64,000 bases of DNA from Prauserella aidingensis (GTDB lineage: Bacteria > Actinomycetota > Actinomycetes > Mycobacteriales > Pseudonocardiaceae), in assembly GCF_024171865.1 (NCBI RefSeq), contig NZ_JAMTCN010000021.1, forward strand, positions 27,012-91,011, read 5' to 3'. This document shows positions 9,552-20,500 of the stretch, in pieces (positions within the stretch are counted from its first letter, which is position 1; the number at the start of each line of letters is the position of its first letter). Below the pieces are notes generated by a model, which was not told the DNA's origin, ran no database searches, and saw only the letters and a program-made list of their open reading frames with translations. The translations under genes and the position numbers were made by a program.

Positions 9552-10658
9552 GTGCGCATCGCCGTCCCGAAGGAAGTCAAGAAGCACGAGTACCGGGTTG
9601 CTCTGACCCCGGCGGGGGCTCACGAGCTGACCGCGCGCGGCCATCAGGTCTTCGTGGAGGCCGACGCCGGCCTGGGCTCGGCGATCAGGGACGACGAGTA
9701 CGTCGCCGCGGGCGCGAAGATCCTGCCGACGGCCGACGACACGTGGTCCGAGGGCGATGTCGTGCTGAAGGTCAAGGAGCCGATCAGCGAGGAGTACGGC
9801 AGGCTGCGCTCGAACCAGGTGCTGTTCACGTATCTGCACCTGGCTGCGGACCGGGCGCTGACCGAGGCGCTGATGTCCGCGGGCACGACGTCGATCGCGT
9901 ACGAGACGGTGCAGCTGCCGAACGGGTCGTTGCCGCTGCTGGCTCCGATGTCGGAGGTGGCGGGCAGGCTGGCTCCGCAGGTGGGTGCGTACTCGCTGAT
10001 GCAGCCCGGTGGTGGCCGTGGCGTGCTGATCGGCGGTGTTCCCGGTGTGCACCCCGCGCGGGTGGTCGTGATCGGCGGCGGTGTGGCCGGTCTGAACGCG
10101 GCGCGGATCGCACTGGGCCTGGGCGCCGACGTCGAGGTGCTGGACACGAACGTGGACCGGCTGCGGCAGATCGACAGCGACTTCGGCGGGCGGATCCGTA
10201 CGGTGACGTCGAACGCGTTCTCCCTCGAGCAGGCCGTGCTGGAGGCGGATCTGGTGGTCGGCGCCGTACTGGTGGCGGGCGCGAAGGCGCCGAAGTTGGT
10301 GTCGAACGATCTCGTGTCGCGGATGAAGCCGGGCAGTGTGCTGGTGGACATCTCGATCGACCAGGGCGGGTGCTTCGCGGATTCGCGTCCGACGACGCAC
10401 GACGAGCCGACGTACCGGGTGCACGACTCGGTGTTCTACTGCGTGGCCAACATGCCGGGCGCGGTGCCGCGGACGTCGACGTACGGCCTGACGAACGTGA
10501 CGTTGCCGTACGTGCTGCGGCTCGCCGAGGACGGCTGGGAGGGTGCGCTGCGTGCGGATCCGAACCTGGCGAAGGGGCTGAACACGCACGCGGGCGCGTT
10601 GACGAACGCTCCGGTCGCGACGGCACACGGTCTGACCCACACGCCCGCCGACCTGTAA
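9552..10658 (+). CDS. ald: Alanine dehydrogenase
   Basis: 368-residue enzyme that interconverts L-alanine with pyruvate, ammonia and NADH. The N-terminus [20 protein letters not shown] is diagnostic. The substrate lysine lies in VLKVKEP and the catalytic histidine in TYLHLAAD. The NAD site is [21 protein letters not shown], and [21 protein letters not shown] and [18 protein letters not shown] complete the fold. Length matches the family (about 370). A GTG start at 9552 is fixed by AGGAGG at 9541-9546. A strong hairpin terminator follows within 10 bp, so the gene is monocistronic. A PucR regulator nearby may control it. Confidence 0.97.
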   Translation: MRIAVPKEVKKHEYRVALTPAGAHELTARGHQVFVEADAGLGSAIRDDEYVAAGAKILPTADDTWSEGDVVLKVKEPISEEYGRLRSNQVLFTYLHLAADRALTEALMSAGTTSIAYETVQLPNGSLPLLAPMSEVAGRLAPQVGAYSLMQPGGGRGVLIGGVPGVHPARVVVIGGGVAGLNAARIALGLGADVEVLDTNVDRLRQIDSDFGGRIRTVTSNAFSLEQAVLEADLVVGAVLVAGAKAPKLVSNDLVSRMKPGSVLVDISIDQGGCFADSRPTTHDEPTYRVHDSVFYCVANMPGAVPRTSTYGLTNVTLPYVLRLAEDGWEGALRADPNLAKGLNTHAGALTNAPVATAHGLTHTPADL

Positions 10659-10666
10659 ACCGAGCC

Positions 10667-10712
10667 TCGCGGAGCGGGCCGGTGTCCACGGCGGCACCGG
10701 CCCGCTCCGCGA
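10667..10712 (+). terminator. Strong hairpin terminator of ald
   Basis: An 18-bp perfect stem (10667-10684 with 10695-10712; left arm starts TCGCGGAGCGGG) closes a 10-nt loop 9 bp after the ald stop. No U-run follows, as is usual for actinobacterial terminators. Confidence 0.85.
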
Positions 10713-11422
10713 CCACGCATCGTGCAAGCCGTCACGTCCCGAACGCCGCCCACTCGCACCGCAGCAGGTTCTCAGCGCGATTCCCCCGCATGCGGGTGGT
10801 GCCCCCATCCGAGGACAGCGACGAGGTGGTGAATCGGCACGGTTCGTGCACGACGGGGTTCCGCAACCCGACACCCGCCCACGACACGGATCCGCCGACC
10901 TACGGGGGTCCGGGGGCGAAGCCCTCCGGCCGGGTCCGGGGTCGGACCCCGGAAGACACGAGGTTGAGCGACGCAGGAGCGTGAAAACGCAGCGTCACGC
11001 GACTAGGGGCGGCCCGCTCAACCAGCCTGGGGGTCACCGGGAGCGGGCCGCCACGTACCAGCTTAAGTCGTCGCTCGGCGGTTCGCCGCCCCGGGGTCGG
11101 CAAGTCGCGGCGTTTTTTGTTCACGAATCACCGCTGTTTCCGGGTAACCGTGGACGTCGATACGGCGGATTCCGGCATCGACACACAGAGTGACCGTTTT
11201 CGGACGCGGGCTCGTGGTCGGGCGCCGCGAATCGGCGACCTCTCCATTCTCGACGCGGGCCATGGGGCAGGATGGCGACCGCCACAGTGACGGACACCGC
11301 GTCCGCCGGTGCTGCGGACCGTCCGGCAGCCCTCGCGGGGCCGGGGTGCCTTGCCGTCGCGTGGTGCGACCGCACGTCAGGCGCGGTCGCAGGGGCCACA
11401 GCGCACCACAAGGGGATGGACA
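10713..11422. other. 710-bp intergenic region with several hairpins; no gene recognised
   Basis: No convincing coding region. From 10912 there is a G/C-rich palindromic element (GGTCCGGGGGCGAAGCCC, then GGTCCGGGGTCGGACCCC) of the kind scattered through actinomycete intergenic DNA. A 12-bp perfect stem, GGCGGCCCGCTC at 11008-11019 with GAGCGGGCCGCC at 11041-11052, follows with a 21-nt loop. A T6 run at about 11114-11119 comes after a GGCGGTTCGCC mini-hairpin. The segment 10970-11120 could be an untranslated or small RNA ending at the T-run. The promoter of the following ABC genes should lie in 11150-11400. Confidence 0.5.
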
Positions 11423-12502
11423 ATGCACGACGGCAGTGGCCGCATCGCGGTGCAGAACCTCACCAAACACTTCGGGATCGTTCCGGCGGTCCAGAACCTG
11501 AGCTTCACCGTGGAACCGGGCTCGGTCACCGGGTTCCTCGGGCCGAACGGCGCGGGGAAGACGACGACCCTGCGCATGCTGCTCGGACTGGTGACACCGA
11601 CATCGGGTGCGGCGACCATCAACGGACGTCCGTATGCACAGCTCGGCAACCCGGCACGGGTCGTCGGGGCCGTGCTGGAGAACGAGGGCTTCCACTCGGG
11701 CCGCACCGCGCGGAACCACCTGCGGGCGTACGCGGCCGCGATCGGTGTTCCGGATCAGCGCGTGGACGAGCTGCTCGGACTCGTGGGCCTCACCCCCGCG
11801 GCGGACCGTCCGGCCGGCAGCTACTCGCTGGGTATGCGGCAGCGGCTGTCACTCGCCACGGCACTGCTGGGCGATCCGCAGGTGCTGGTGCTCGACGAAC
11901 CGTCGAACGGCCTGGACCCGGAGGGCATCGCGTGGCTGCGGGGATTCCTGCAGTCGTTCGCGAAGCAGGGCCGCACGGTGCTGGTGTCGAGTCACCTGCT
12001 CTCCGAGGTGGAGCAGATGATCGACCAGGTCGTGATCGTCAGCGCCGGGATGACGCGCTACTACGGCCCGCTCGAACAGTTGCGCGGCGCGCAGCGTTCC
12101 CGGGTGCTGGTGCAGCCCGCCGACGCGAACGCCCTCGTGACCGCGCTGCAGGAGGCGGGCGTCGGCGAGGTGCAGCCGGCCCACGACGGACGGGTCGCCG
12201 TGACGAACGCCACCGTGCAGCAGATCGGTGACGTCGCCGCGAACGCGGGCGTGGCGGTCTACGGCATGGAGGAGGAAAAGGCCGATCTCGAGCAGCTGTT
12301 CTTCCAGCTGACCAGCCCGCAGTACGTCGGCGGCTCGCTGCCACCTGGCCAACCTCCCCAGCAACCTCCACAGCCGCCACACCAACCGCCGGGGCCGCCA
12401 CCCGGGTTCCCACCGGGGCCGCCCGCGGGGCAGCCGCAGAATCCGTACCAGGCCCCGGGCTACCAGCAGCCGGGCCAGCAGGGCTGGGGAGGTGGCCAGT
12501 GA
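11423..12502 (+). CDS. ABC transporter ATP-binding protein with proline-rich tail
   Basis: 359 residues. An ABC domain of the drug/bacitracin-export type (GFLGPNGAGKTTTLRMLLGL Walker A; SLGMRQRLSLATALLGDP signature; LVLDEPSNGLDPEG Walker B; VSSHLL switch) powers the membrane protein encoded next. The last 55 or so residues are an unusual Pro/Gln/Gly-rich tail (SLPPGQPPQQPPQPPHQP...GWGGGQ), expected to be disordered. The ATG at 11423 follows AAGGGGATGG. Its stop overlaps the permease ATG by 1 bp (TGATG), so the two form an operon. The substrate is unknown. Confidence 0.9.
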   Translation: MHDGSGRIAVQNLTKHFGIVPAVQNLSFTVEPGSVTGFLGPNGAGKTTTLRMLLGLVTPTSGAATINGRPYAQLGNPARVVGAVLENEGFHSGRTARNHLRAYAAAIGVPDQRVDELLGLVGLTPAADRPAGSYSLGMRQRLSLATALLGDPQVLVLDEPSNGLDPEGIAWLRGFLQSFAKQGRTVLVSSHLLSEVEQMIDQVVIVSAGMTRYYGPLEQLRGAQRSRVLVQPADANALVTALQEAGVGEVQPAHDGRVAVTNATVQQIGDVAANAGVAVYGMEEEKADLEQLFFQLTSPQYVGGSLPPGQPPQQPPQPPHQPPGPPPGFPPGPPAGQPQNPYQAPGYQQPGQQGWGGGQ

Positions 12503-13392
12503 TGGGCAACCTGATCAAGGCCGAAATGCGCAAGATCATCACCACGAAGAGCTGGTGGGCGCTGCTCATCCCCGCGTTCTTCGCCTCGCTGCTGTTCGCA
12601 CTCGGCTGGGGTGCGTTCACCAACGAGGTCGGTGAAGTGCTCAGCAGCACGGAAACCCAGACGATCACCGGGGCGCTCGGCATCGAGACCGGCGAACTCC
12701 CGATGGGCCTGCTCGCCATCGGTCACGGCATCAACGTCGGCCTGCTGTTCGCGGTGATCCTCGGCGTACTGGCCGTCGCAGGCGAGTACGGCAAGAAGAC
12801 CATCACGACGACGTTCCTGACGGCCCCGAACCGCGCGATGGCACTCGGGGCGAAGATGCTCACCTACAGCGGCTGGGGCGCGCTGTACGGCCTGGTCGTG
12901 TCCGCGGCCGCGAGCCTCGGCATCGCCTTCGTCGTCGACGGCGACCGGATGCCGTCGAGCGGGCAGTGGCTCGCCGTCATCGGCACCTCGCTGCTCGCGG
13001 GCATGCTGGCGACGCTGTTCGGCATCGGTGTCGGTGCCCTGTGGAAGAGTGTGGCGGGCAGCGTCGTCACGATCACCATCTACATGCTGCTGATCGAGAA
13101 CGTGTGGGTCTTCGTCAGCTTCGGGTTGTGGCAGGAGAACGTCGCCTGGATGGGCGGCGTGCTGCCGAACGGCACGCTGAACGGCATCGTCGGTGCAATC
13201 GGTGCCGAGGCGTTCGGCGCCGCCGGGGTGAAGATCCCGGGTCTCGAGGCCGAGACCGCATGGGGCCTGCAGTACATCGCAGGCGCACCGGGGGCATTCT
13301 CGTGGTGGGCGTCCGCACTGATCTTCTTCGGCTGGACCATGCTCTTCTTCGGCAGCGGCTGGGCCGTGAACCAAAAGCGCGACATCACGTAA
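12502..13392 (+). CDS. ABC transporter permease (ABC-2 type)
   Basis: 296-residue integral membrane protein. It begins MGNLIKAEMRKIITTKSWWALL, the usual ABC-2 permease opening in which an amphipathic helix precedes the first membrane span. About six hydrophobic segments follow (for example LLFAVILGVLAVAG, GWGALYGLVVSAAASLGIAFV, VVTITIYMLLIENVWVFV, ALIFFGWTMLFFGSGWAV). The loop with GEYGKKTITTTFLTAPNR is typical of ABC-2 proteins. It is translationally coupled to the ATPase by a TGATG overlap; a GTG one codon earlier is possible but would overlap further. The gene ends 27 bp before the ABC exporter, which has its own AAGGAGG, so all three may be one transcript. Confidence 0.88.
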   Translation: MGNLIKAEMRKIITTKSWWALLIPAFFASLLFALGWGAFTNEVGEVLSSTETQTITGALGIETGELPMGLLAIGHGINVGLLFAVILGVLAVAGEYGKKTITTTFLTAPNRAMALGAKMLTYSGWGALYGLVVSAAASLGIAFVVDGDRMPSSGQWLAVIGTSLLAGMLATLFGIGVGALWKSVAGSVVTITIYMLLIENVWVFVSFGLWQENVAWMGGVLPNGTLNGIVGAIGAEAFGAAGVKIPGLEAETAWGLQYIAGAPGAFSWWASALIFFGWTMLFFGSGWAVNQKRDIT

Positions 13393-13419
13393 CAGGCAGG
13401 CGACAAGGAGGAACCGGGA

Positions 13420-16400
13420 GTGTCGGGGCGGATCGGCAGCGCGGACAGCGACACCGCGGACACCACCGATCCGCCCGCCGCTCCCGGACCCTCCGGCAGC
13501 GGCGGCTGGGTACGGCGCATCGCCGCGGCGTGCTGGCGGCACCCGGCCCTGGTCGTCCTCGCGTTCGGTGCCGCCGTCCTCGGCGTCGGCGTGCAGGCCG
13601 CGAGCCCGCTGCTGATCCGCGAGGGCGTCGACGGCGCCGTAGCCGGGTCGACCGCCGACCTGCCGTGGCTGGCCGCCGCGCTCCTCGCGTTGCACCTGCT
13701 GGCGTTCGGCGCCGCGTTCGGCAGGCGCTACGTCGGCGGCAGGCTCGCCCTCGACGTCCAGCACGATCTCCGGCAGTCGGTGTTCGCCGCGGTGTCCCGA
13801 CTCGACGGCGGCACACAGGACTCGCTGCGCACCGGGCAGATCGTCTCGCGCGCCATCACCGACTTGCAGCTCGTCACCGGGTTCCTGATGCAGGTGCCGC
13901 TCTCGGCCGGGTCGGTCGTGTTCGCGGTGCTGGCGCTCGGCGCGATGCTGTGGATGTCGCCGCTGCTGACGGTGATCGCACTGATCGTCGGCCCCGCGGT
14001 CGCGATCGTCCTCGCGGTGAGCAGGCGCAAGCTGTTCCCCGCGACGTGGTCGGCCCAGCAGCGTGCCGCCGAGATCGCCCAGCACGTCGAGGAGACCGTC
14101 ACCGGCGTGCGCGTCGTCAAGGGCTTCGGCCAGGAGCAACGTGAGACCGGCAGGCTCTCCGACTCGGCGCGCAGGCTGTTCGCCGAACGGCTCCGCGCCG
14201 CGAAACTGTCGGCCGTTCCCACCGCGACGACCGGCGCACTGCCCGCGGCGGGCCAGATCGCCGTACTCGCGGTCGGCGGCATCCTCGCCCTCAGGGGTCA
14301 GATCAGTCTCGGCACCTTCCTGGCGTTCGCCACGTACGTCTCGTCGCTCACCGGACCGGCACGCATGCTCGCGAGCCTCGTCGTGCAGGCGCAGCTCACG
14401 CGCGCGGGTGCGGAACGCGTACACGAGCTCATCGACGCCCAGCCCGAGGTGCGGGAGCGGGCCGACCCGGAACCGGTCCCCGACGGGCCGCTCGACGTCG
14501 AACTGGACGACGTGCGGTTCGGCTATACTCGGTCCGAACCGGTTCTCGACGGCTTGTCCCTGCGCGCCGAACCCGGCGAGACCCTCGCAGTCGTCGGCAC
14601 CGCCGGTTCCGGCAAGTCGACGATCTCGCTGCTGCTCCCCCGCTTCTACGACGTGCACGAGGGTGCGGTGCGCCTCGGCGGCGCCGACGTGCGCGAGCTC
14701 GGGCTGACCGACCTGCGCCGCACCGTGGGCGTGGTGTTCGAAGAGGCGTTCCTGTTCTCGACGTCCGTGCGGGACAACATCGCCTACGGCAGGCCGGACG
14801 CCTCCGACGAGGAGGTGATCGCTGCGGCCAGGGCGGCCGAGGCCCACGAGTTCATCGCCGCACTCCCCGACGGGTACGACACCCAGGTGGGCGAGCGCGG
14901 GCTCACGCTGTCCGGCGGACAGCGGCAGCGCCTCGGCCTGGCACGGGCACTCCTCACCGATCCGCGCGTGCTGATCCTCGACGACGCGACGTCGGCCGTC
15001 GACACCGCCACCGAGGCCGCCATCCACGACACGCTGCGCGGCGTCATGCGCGACCGCACGACGCTGTTGATCGCCCACCGTCGCTCCACCCTCGCGCTGG
15101 CCGACCGGATCGCGGTGCTCGACGGGGGCCGCGTCGTCGACGTGGGCACCGCCGGGGAGCTCGAGGCGCGCTGCCCGCTGTACCGCGAACTGGTGTCCGG
15201 CCCCGGCGACGACGCCGAGGAACCCGGTCACCGCGTGCCGCCCGAGCCCGGCGAGGGCGGCATCACCCCGGACCTGTGGCCCCGAGCCGCTACCGGACAG
15301 GCCGATGCAGGCCGCGCGGACGCGGAACCGGCCGGGCCCGATTCGTCGAGACCGGCGGTGTCGACGAGGTCGCAGGCCACGGGCCGGGGCGGCGGCCCCG
15401 GCGGGCACGCCTCGCTCGACCTGCCACCGACGCCGGAGCTGCTCGACAGGGTCAGCGCACTCCCGCCCGCCACGGACCGGCCCGACCTCGGCGAGCTCGA
15501 CCCCACCGCGCCCGATCCTCGGTTCCGGCTCGCGAGCCTGCTGCGCCCGGTCCGCGGACTGCTGGCCGCGGTCATCGCGTTCGTGGCGATCGACGCACTG
15601 GCGACGATCGCCGTACCCGCCCTCTACCAACGCGGTGTCGACGACGGCGTGCGCACCGGCGCCGAGTCCGTCGTCCTCGTCGCGGCCGCGATCGGCCTCG
15701 TGGTGATCGCGGCGGACTGGCTCGCGATCGCGCTGCAGACCCGGCTGACCGCCCGTACCGGCGAGTCGGTGCTGTACCTGTTGCGGGTGCGCAGCTACGC
15801 CCACCTGCAACGACTCGGGCTCGACTACTACGAGCGCGAGCTGTCGGGACGGATCATGACGCGCATGACCACCGACGTCGACGCGCTGTCGACGTTCCTG
15901 CAGACCGGCCTCGCCACGGCCGTCGTCAGCGTGCTGACCCTGGCGGGCATCAGCGTGGCCCTCGTCGTCACCGCGCCAGGACTGTCGCTGTACGTGTTCG
16001 CCGTACTGCCGGTGCTCCTGGTCGCGACGGTGCTGTTCCGCAGACGTGCCTCGGCCGCCTACACCGAGGCACGCGAACGGGTCAGCGCCGTGAACGCCGA
16101 CATGCAGGAGAACGTCAGCGGGCTCCGCGTCGCCCAGGCCTACACGCGTGAGGAGCGCTCGGCCCGCGACTTCGCCTCCCGCAGCGACGCCTACCGCCGC
16201 TCCCGCCTGCGCGCGCAGCGGTACGTCGCGACGTACTTCCCGTTCGTGACCCTGCTGTCCGGCATCGCGGAGGTCCTGGTGCTCACGGCGGGGGCGACCG
16301 GGGTGGCGAGCGGAGAACTCTCCCCCGGCGTGCTGATGGCCTTCCTGCTCTACCTCGGGCTGTTCTTCTCGCCGGTGCAGCAGCTGTCGACGGTGTTCGA

Positions 16401-17307
16401 CGGCTATCAGCAGGCGAAGGTCGGCCTGCGGCGGATCGGCGACCTGCTGCGCACGCCGACGTCGGTGCCACCGCCCGAACACCCGGTCACCGTCCCCGAA
16501 CGGCTGCGCGGCGACGTCGAGCTCGACGACGTCGGCTTCCACTACCCCGGCACCGAGACGCCCGCGCTCGCCGGCGTCTCGCTGACCGTGCCCGCGGGCA
16601 CCACGATCGCGTTCGTCGGTGCGACCGGTGCCGGCAAGTCGACGGCCGTCAAGCTGCTCGCCCGCTTCTACGACGCCACGACCGGCACGGTGCGGATCGA
16701 CGGCGTCGACGTGCGGGACTACGACCCGGCGGCCCTGCGCGCCCGCGTGGGCGTCGTGCCGCAGGAGCCGCACCTGTTCGTCGGTTCCGTGGCCGACAAC
16801 GTCCGCTACGGCAGACCCGACGCCACCGACGCGGAGGTGGAGGCGGCCGTCCGTGCGGTGGGCGCGATCGAGGGCGTCGCCGCACTGCCGGAAGGGTTCG
16901 CCCAGCAGGTCGGCGAACGTGGGCGCTCGTTGTCGGCGGGGCAGCGGCAGCTCGTCGCGCTCGCCAGGGCCGAGCTCGTCGACCCCGACGTGCTGCTCCT
17001 CGACGAGGCGACCGCCGCACTCGACCCCGCAACCGAGGACGCCGTCCTGCGCGCCACCGACCGCCTCGCGGCCACGCGCACCACGTTCGTCGTCGCCCAC
17101 CGGCTCGCGACGGCCGCGCGCGCCGACCGCATCGTCGTGCTCGACCACGGCCGGGTCGTCGAGGACGGCTCGCACGCCGAACTGCTCGCCGCCGACGGGG
17201 CGTACGCCCGGCTGTGGCGCCTCGGCGACGGCGCGGCGGCCGACACCTCTGGCGAGGGCGCCCCCGCGACCGGGTCAGCGGCGGCAGGTTCCCCACCGTC
17301 CGGCTGA
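13420..17307 (+). CDS. Single-chain ABC exporter (two fused half-transporters)
   Basis: 1295 residues: transmembrane domain 1, NBD1, a disordered linker of about 120 residues, transmembrane domain 2, NBD2. NBD1 has Walker A GTAGSGKST near 393, LSGGQ and ILDDATS with Asp522 where the catalytic glutamate should be, and Glu replaces the Q-loop Gln (VVFEEAFLFS). NBD2 has GATGAGKST near 1067, a variant signature LSAGQ, and LLLDEATAALD with the normal Glu1196. One composite ATP site is therefore degenerate and one is competent, the hallmark of asymmetric heterodimeric exporters such as TM287/288, but fused here. The GTG start at 13420 follows AAGGAGG. Likely export of a drug, lipid or peptide; the cargo is unknown. 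Confidence 0.92.
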   Translation: MSGRIGSADSDTADTTDPPAAPGPSGSGGWVRRIAAACWRHPALVVLAFGAAVLGVGVQAASPLLIREGVDGAVAGSTADLPWLAAALLALHLLAFGAAFGRRYVGGRLALDVQHDLRQSVFAAVSRLDGGTQDSLRTGQIVSRAITDLQLVTGFLMQVPLSAGSVVFAVLALGAMLWMSPLLTVIALIVGPAVAIVLAVSRRKLFPATWSAQQRAAEIAQHVEETVTGVRVVKGFGQEQRETGRLSDSARRLFAERLRAAKLSAVPTATTGALPAAGQIAVLAVGGILALRGQISLGTFLAFATYVSSLTGPARMLASLVVQAQLTRAGAERVHELIDAQPEVRERADPEPVPDGPLDVELDDVRFGYTRSEPVLDGLSLRAEPGETLAVVGTAGSGKSTISLLLPRFYDVHEGAVRLGGADVRELGLTDLRRTVGVVFEEAFLFSTSVRDNIAYGRPDASDEEVIAAARAAEAHEFIAALPDGYDTQVGERGLTLSGGQRQRLGLARALLTDPRVLILDDATSAVDTATEAAIHDTLRGVMRDRTTLLIAHRRSTLALADRIAVLDGGRVVDVGTAGELEARCPLYRELVSGPGDDAEEPGHRVPPEPGEGGITPDLWPRAATGQADAGRADAEPAGPDSSRPAVSTRSQATGRGGGPGGHASLDLPPTPELLDRVSALPPATDRPDLGELDPTAPDPRFRLASLLRPVRGLLAAVIAFVAIDALATIAVPALYQRGVDDGVRTGAESVVLVAAAIGLVVIAADWLAIALQTRLTARTGESVLYLLRVRSYAHLQRLGLDYYERELSGRIMTRMTTDVDALSTFLQTGLATAVVSVLTLAGISVALVVTAPGLSLYVFAVLPVLLVATVLFRRRASAAYTEARERVSAVNADMQENVSGLRVAQAYTREERSARDFASRSDAYRRSRLRAQRYVATYFPFVTLLSGIAEVLVLTAGATGVASGELSPGVLMAFLLYLGLFFSPVQQLSTVFDGYQQAKVGLRRIGDLLRTPTSVPPPEHPVTVPERLRGDVELDDVGFHYPGTETPALAGVSLTVPAGTTIAFVGATGAGKSTAVKLLARFYDATTGTVRIDGVDVRDYDPAALRARVGVVPQEPHLFVGSVADNVRYGRPDATDAEVEAAVRAVGAIEGVAALPEGFAQQVGERGRSLSAGQRQLVALARAELVDPDVLLLDEATAALDPATEDAVLRATDRLAATRTTFVVAHRLATAARADRIVVLDHGRVVEDGSHAELLAADGAYARLWRLGDGAAADTSGEGAPATGSAAAGSPPSG

Positions 17308-17552
17308 TCGGCCGCGACCGACCCCAGCGAAACCGGCATGAGACCGGTCACGAAAACCTGCGCCGGTCGCGGGGGTCGGCGAGGGTCAGGTGTACGCCCG
17401 ACGACCGGTATCGATTCAGTGAGAAATCCGGGTTGCCCCACGCCGGCGGATCCGGCGTCAAGTGCGAGTTCGGTGACCGAGCCGGCAGCACGGGGGTTAG
17501 CCTGGTACGCGCGTAATTGGCACATCGAGACAGATAGAGGCGAGTCCAAGCC

Positions 17553-20500
17553 GTGTCCAGCAGCAGCCCTGCGTCACAGTTCGGCCCCAACGAATGGCTC
17601 GTCGAGGAAATGTACGACCAGTTCCTCGCCGACCCTTCTTCCGTCGACGCCGCGTGGCATGAGTTCTTTGCCGACTTCTCCCCCACGCAAGAGCGAAAGC
17701 CGGACACGACGGCAGCCGACCCGTCGGCCAACGGCCAGGCGCAGGCTCCGGCGCAGGCGCAAGGTAATGGCCGTGCCACCGGGCCGCAGGCCCCGAAGCA
17801 CGTGGCGCCATCGGACCAGGCGTCCTCGGCCCAGCAGTCGTCGGCCCAGCAGTCGGCCGGCGAGGCCCCCGCGAAGGCCTCCGCTCCCGCGAAGCAGGCG
17901 CCCGCGAAGGCCTCCGCTCCCGCACCCGAGGCCCCGGCCACCGGCGACAAGAAGGCCGACGCCGCGAAGAGCGACAAGGCGGCCACCGGCAAGGCGGACA
18001 AGGCCGAGAAGCCGGAGAAGAGCGAGCCCGAGTCGAAGGTGCTCCGCGGCCCCGCCGCGGCGATCGCCAAGAACATGGACGCCTCGCTGAGCGTCCCGAC
18101 GGCCACCAGCGTGCGCGCGGTGCCGGCGAAGCTGATGGCCGACAACCGCATCGTCATCAACAACCACTTGAAGCGCTCGCGCGGCGGGAAGATCTCGTTC
18201 ACGCACCTCATCGGCTACGCCATGATCCGTGCGCTGCACGCCTACCCGAACATGAACCGGCACTACAAGGTCATCGACGGCAAGCCGCACGCCGTCACGC
18301 CGGAGCACGTCAACATCGGCCTGGCGATCGACATGCCGGGCAAGGACGGCGCGCGCAACCTCGTCGTCGCCTCCATCAAGAACTGCGAGAGCATGACGTT
18401 CCTGCAGTTCTGGCAGTCCTACGAGGACATCGTCCGCAAGGCCCGCAACAACAAGCTCACCGCCGACGACTTCGCCGGCACCACGATCTCGCTGACCAAC
18501 CCGGGCGGCATCGGCACCAACCACTCGGTGCCGCGGCTACAGTCGGGTCAGGGCACGATCATCGGCGTCGGTGCGATGCAGTACCCGGCCCACTACGAGG
18601 GCACCAGCGAGAAGACCCTCATCGCCCTGGGTGTCAGCAAGATCATGACGCTCACGTCGACCTACGACCACCGCATCATCCAGGGCGCCGAGTCGGGCGA
18701 GTTCCTCAAGCGCATCCACGAGCTGCTGCTGGGCGCCGACGGGTTCTACGACGACATCTTCACCTCCCTGCGGATCCCGTACGAGCCGGTGCGCTGGGTC
18801 TCGGACATCCCCGAGGGCGAGATCGACAAGACCGCCCGGGTGCTCGAGCTCATCGAGTCGTACCGCATGCGCGGCCACCTGATGGCCGACACCGACCCGC
18901 TGAACTACCGCCAGCGCCGCCACGAGGACCTCGACGTCCTCTCGCACGGGCTGACGCTGTGGGACCTGGACCGGGAGTTCGCCGTCGGCGGGTTCGCGGG
19001 CCAGGAGAAGATGAAGCTGCGCGACGTCCTCGGCGTGCTCCGCGACTCGTACTGCCGCACGGTCGGCGTCGAGTACACCCACATCCTCGACCCGGACGAG
19101 CGCCGCTGGATCCAGGACCGCGTCGAGATCCCGCACGACAAGCCCGAACCCACGGTCCAGAAGTACGTGCTGAGCAAGCTCAACGCGGCCGAGGCGTTCG
19201 AGACGTTCCTGCAGACCAAGTACGTCGGGCAGAAGCGGTTCTCGCTCGAAGGCGGCGAGACGGTCATCCCGATGCTGGACACGCTGCTGGACAAGGCCGC
19301 CGAGCACAACCTCGACGAGGTCGTCGTCGGCATGCCGCACCGCGGCAGGCTGAACGTGCTGGCCAACATCGTGGGCAAGCCGATCTCGCAGATCTTCCGT
19401 GAGTTCGAGGGCAACCTCGACCCGGGCCAGGCCCACGGCTCCGGCGACGTCAAGTACCACCTGGGCGCCGAGGGCAAGTACTTCCGCATGTTCGGCGACG
19501 GTGAGACGCGCGTGTCGCTGACGGCGAACCCGTCGCACCTGGAGACGGTCGACCCGGTGCTCGAGGGCATCGTCCGCGCCAAGCAGGACATCCTCGACAA
19601 GGGCGGCGACGTCGACGGCTTCACGGTGCTGCCGGTGCTGCTGCACGGTGACGCCGCGTTCGCGGGCCAGGGCGTGGTCGCCGAGACGCTGAACCTCTCG
19701 CTGCTGCGCGGCTACCGCACCGGCGGCACCGTGCACGTGATCATCAACAACCAGGTCGGCTTCACGACCGCGCCGGAGCACGCGCGGTCCTCGAAGTACG
19801 CCACCGATGTCGCCAAGATGATCGGCGCACCGATCATCCACGTGAACGGCGACGACCCGGAGGCCGCCTACTGGGTCGCGCGGCTGGCGGTGGACTACCG
19901 CCAGGCGTTCAACAAGGACATCGTGATCGACATGATCTGCTACCGGCGCCGCGGTCACAACGAGGGCGACGATCCCTCGATGACCCAGCCCGGGATGTAC
20001 GACATCATCGACAAGAAGCGCAGCGTCCGGAAGACCTACACCGAGGCGCTCATCGGCCGCGGCGACATCTCGATGGAAGAGGCCGAGGCCGCGCTGCGGG
20101 ACTTCTCCAGCCAGCTCGAGCACGTCTTCAACGAGGTGCGCGAACTCGAGAAGCACCCGGTCACGCCGAGCCCGTCGGTCGAGGAGGAGCAGCAGGTCCC
20201 GGCGAACCTGCCGACCGCCGTCTCCCGCGAGACCGTCGAGCACATCGGCGACGCGTTCGTCAACGTGCCCGAGGGCTTCAACCCGCACCCGCGCGTCAAG
20301 CCGGTCATGGACCGCCGCGCCAAGATGGCGCGCGAGGGCAACATCGACTGGGCCTTCGGTGAACTGCTGGCGTTCGGGTCGCTCGCTCTGCAGGACAAGC
20401 TCGTGCGACTGTCGGGCCAGGACTCGCGCCGCGGCACGTTCACCCAGCGCCACTCCGTGCTGATCGACCGCGACAGCGGCAAGGAGTACTCGCCGCTGCA

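Noticed and set aside
10900..10970. A tRNA or riboswitch in the ald downstream region
   Set aside because: Hairpins are present but there is no cloverleaf, anticodon arm or known riboswitch core.
12460..17175. A 1571-residue open frame on the minus strand over the ABC genes
   Set aside because: It is the antisense of three clear ABC genes, is full of Arg/Gly/His low complexity and has no recognisable domain. High GC keeps such frames open.
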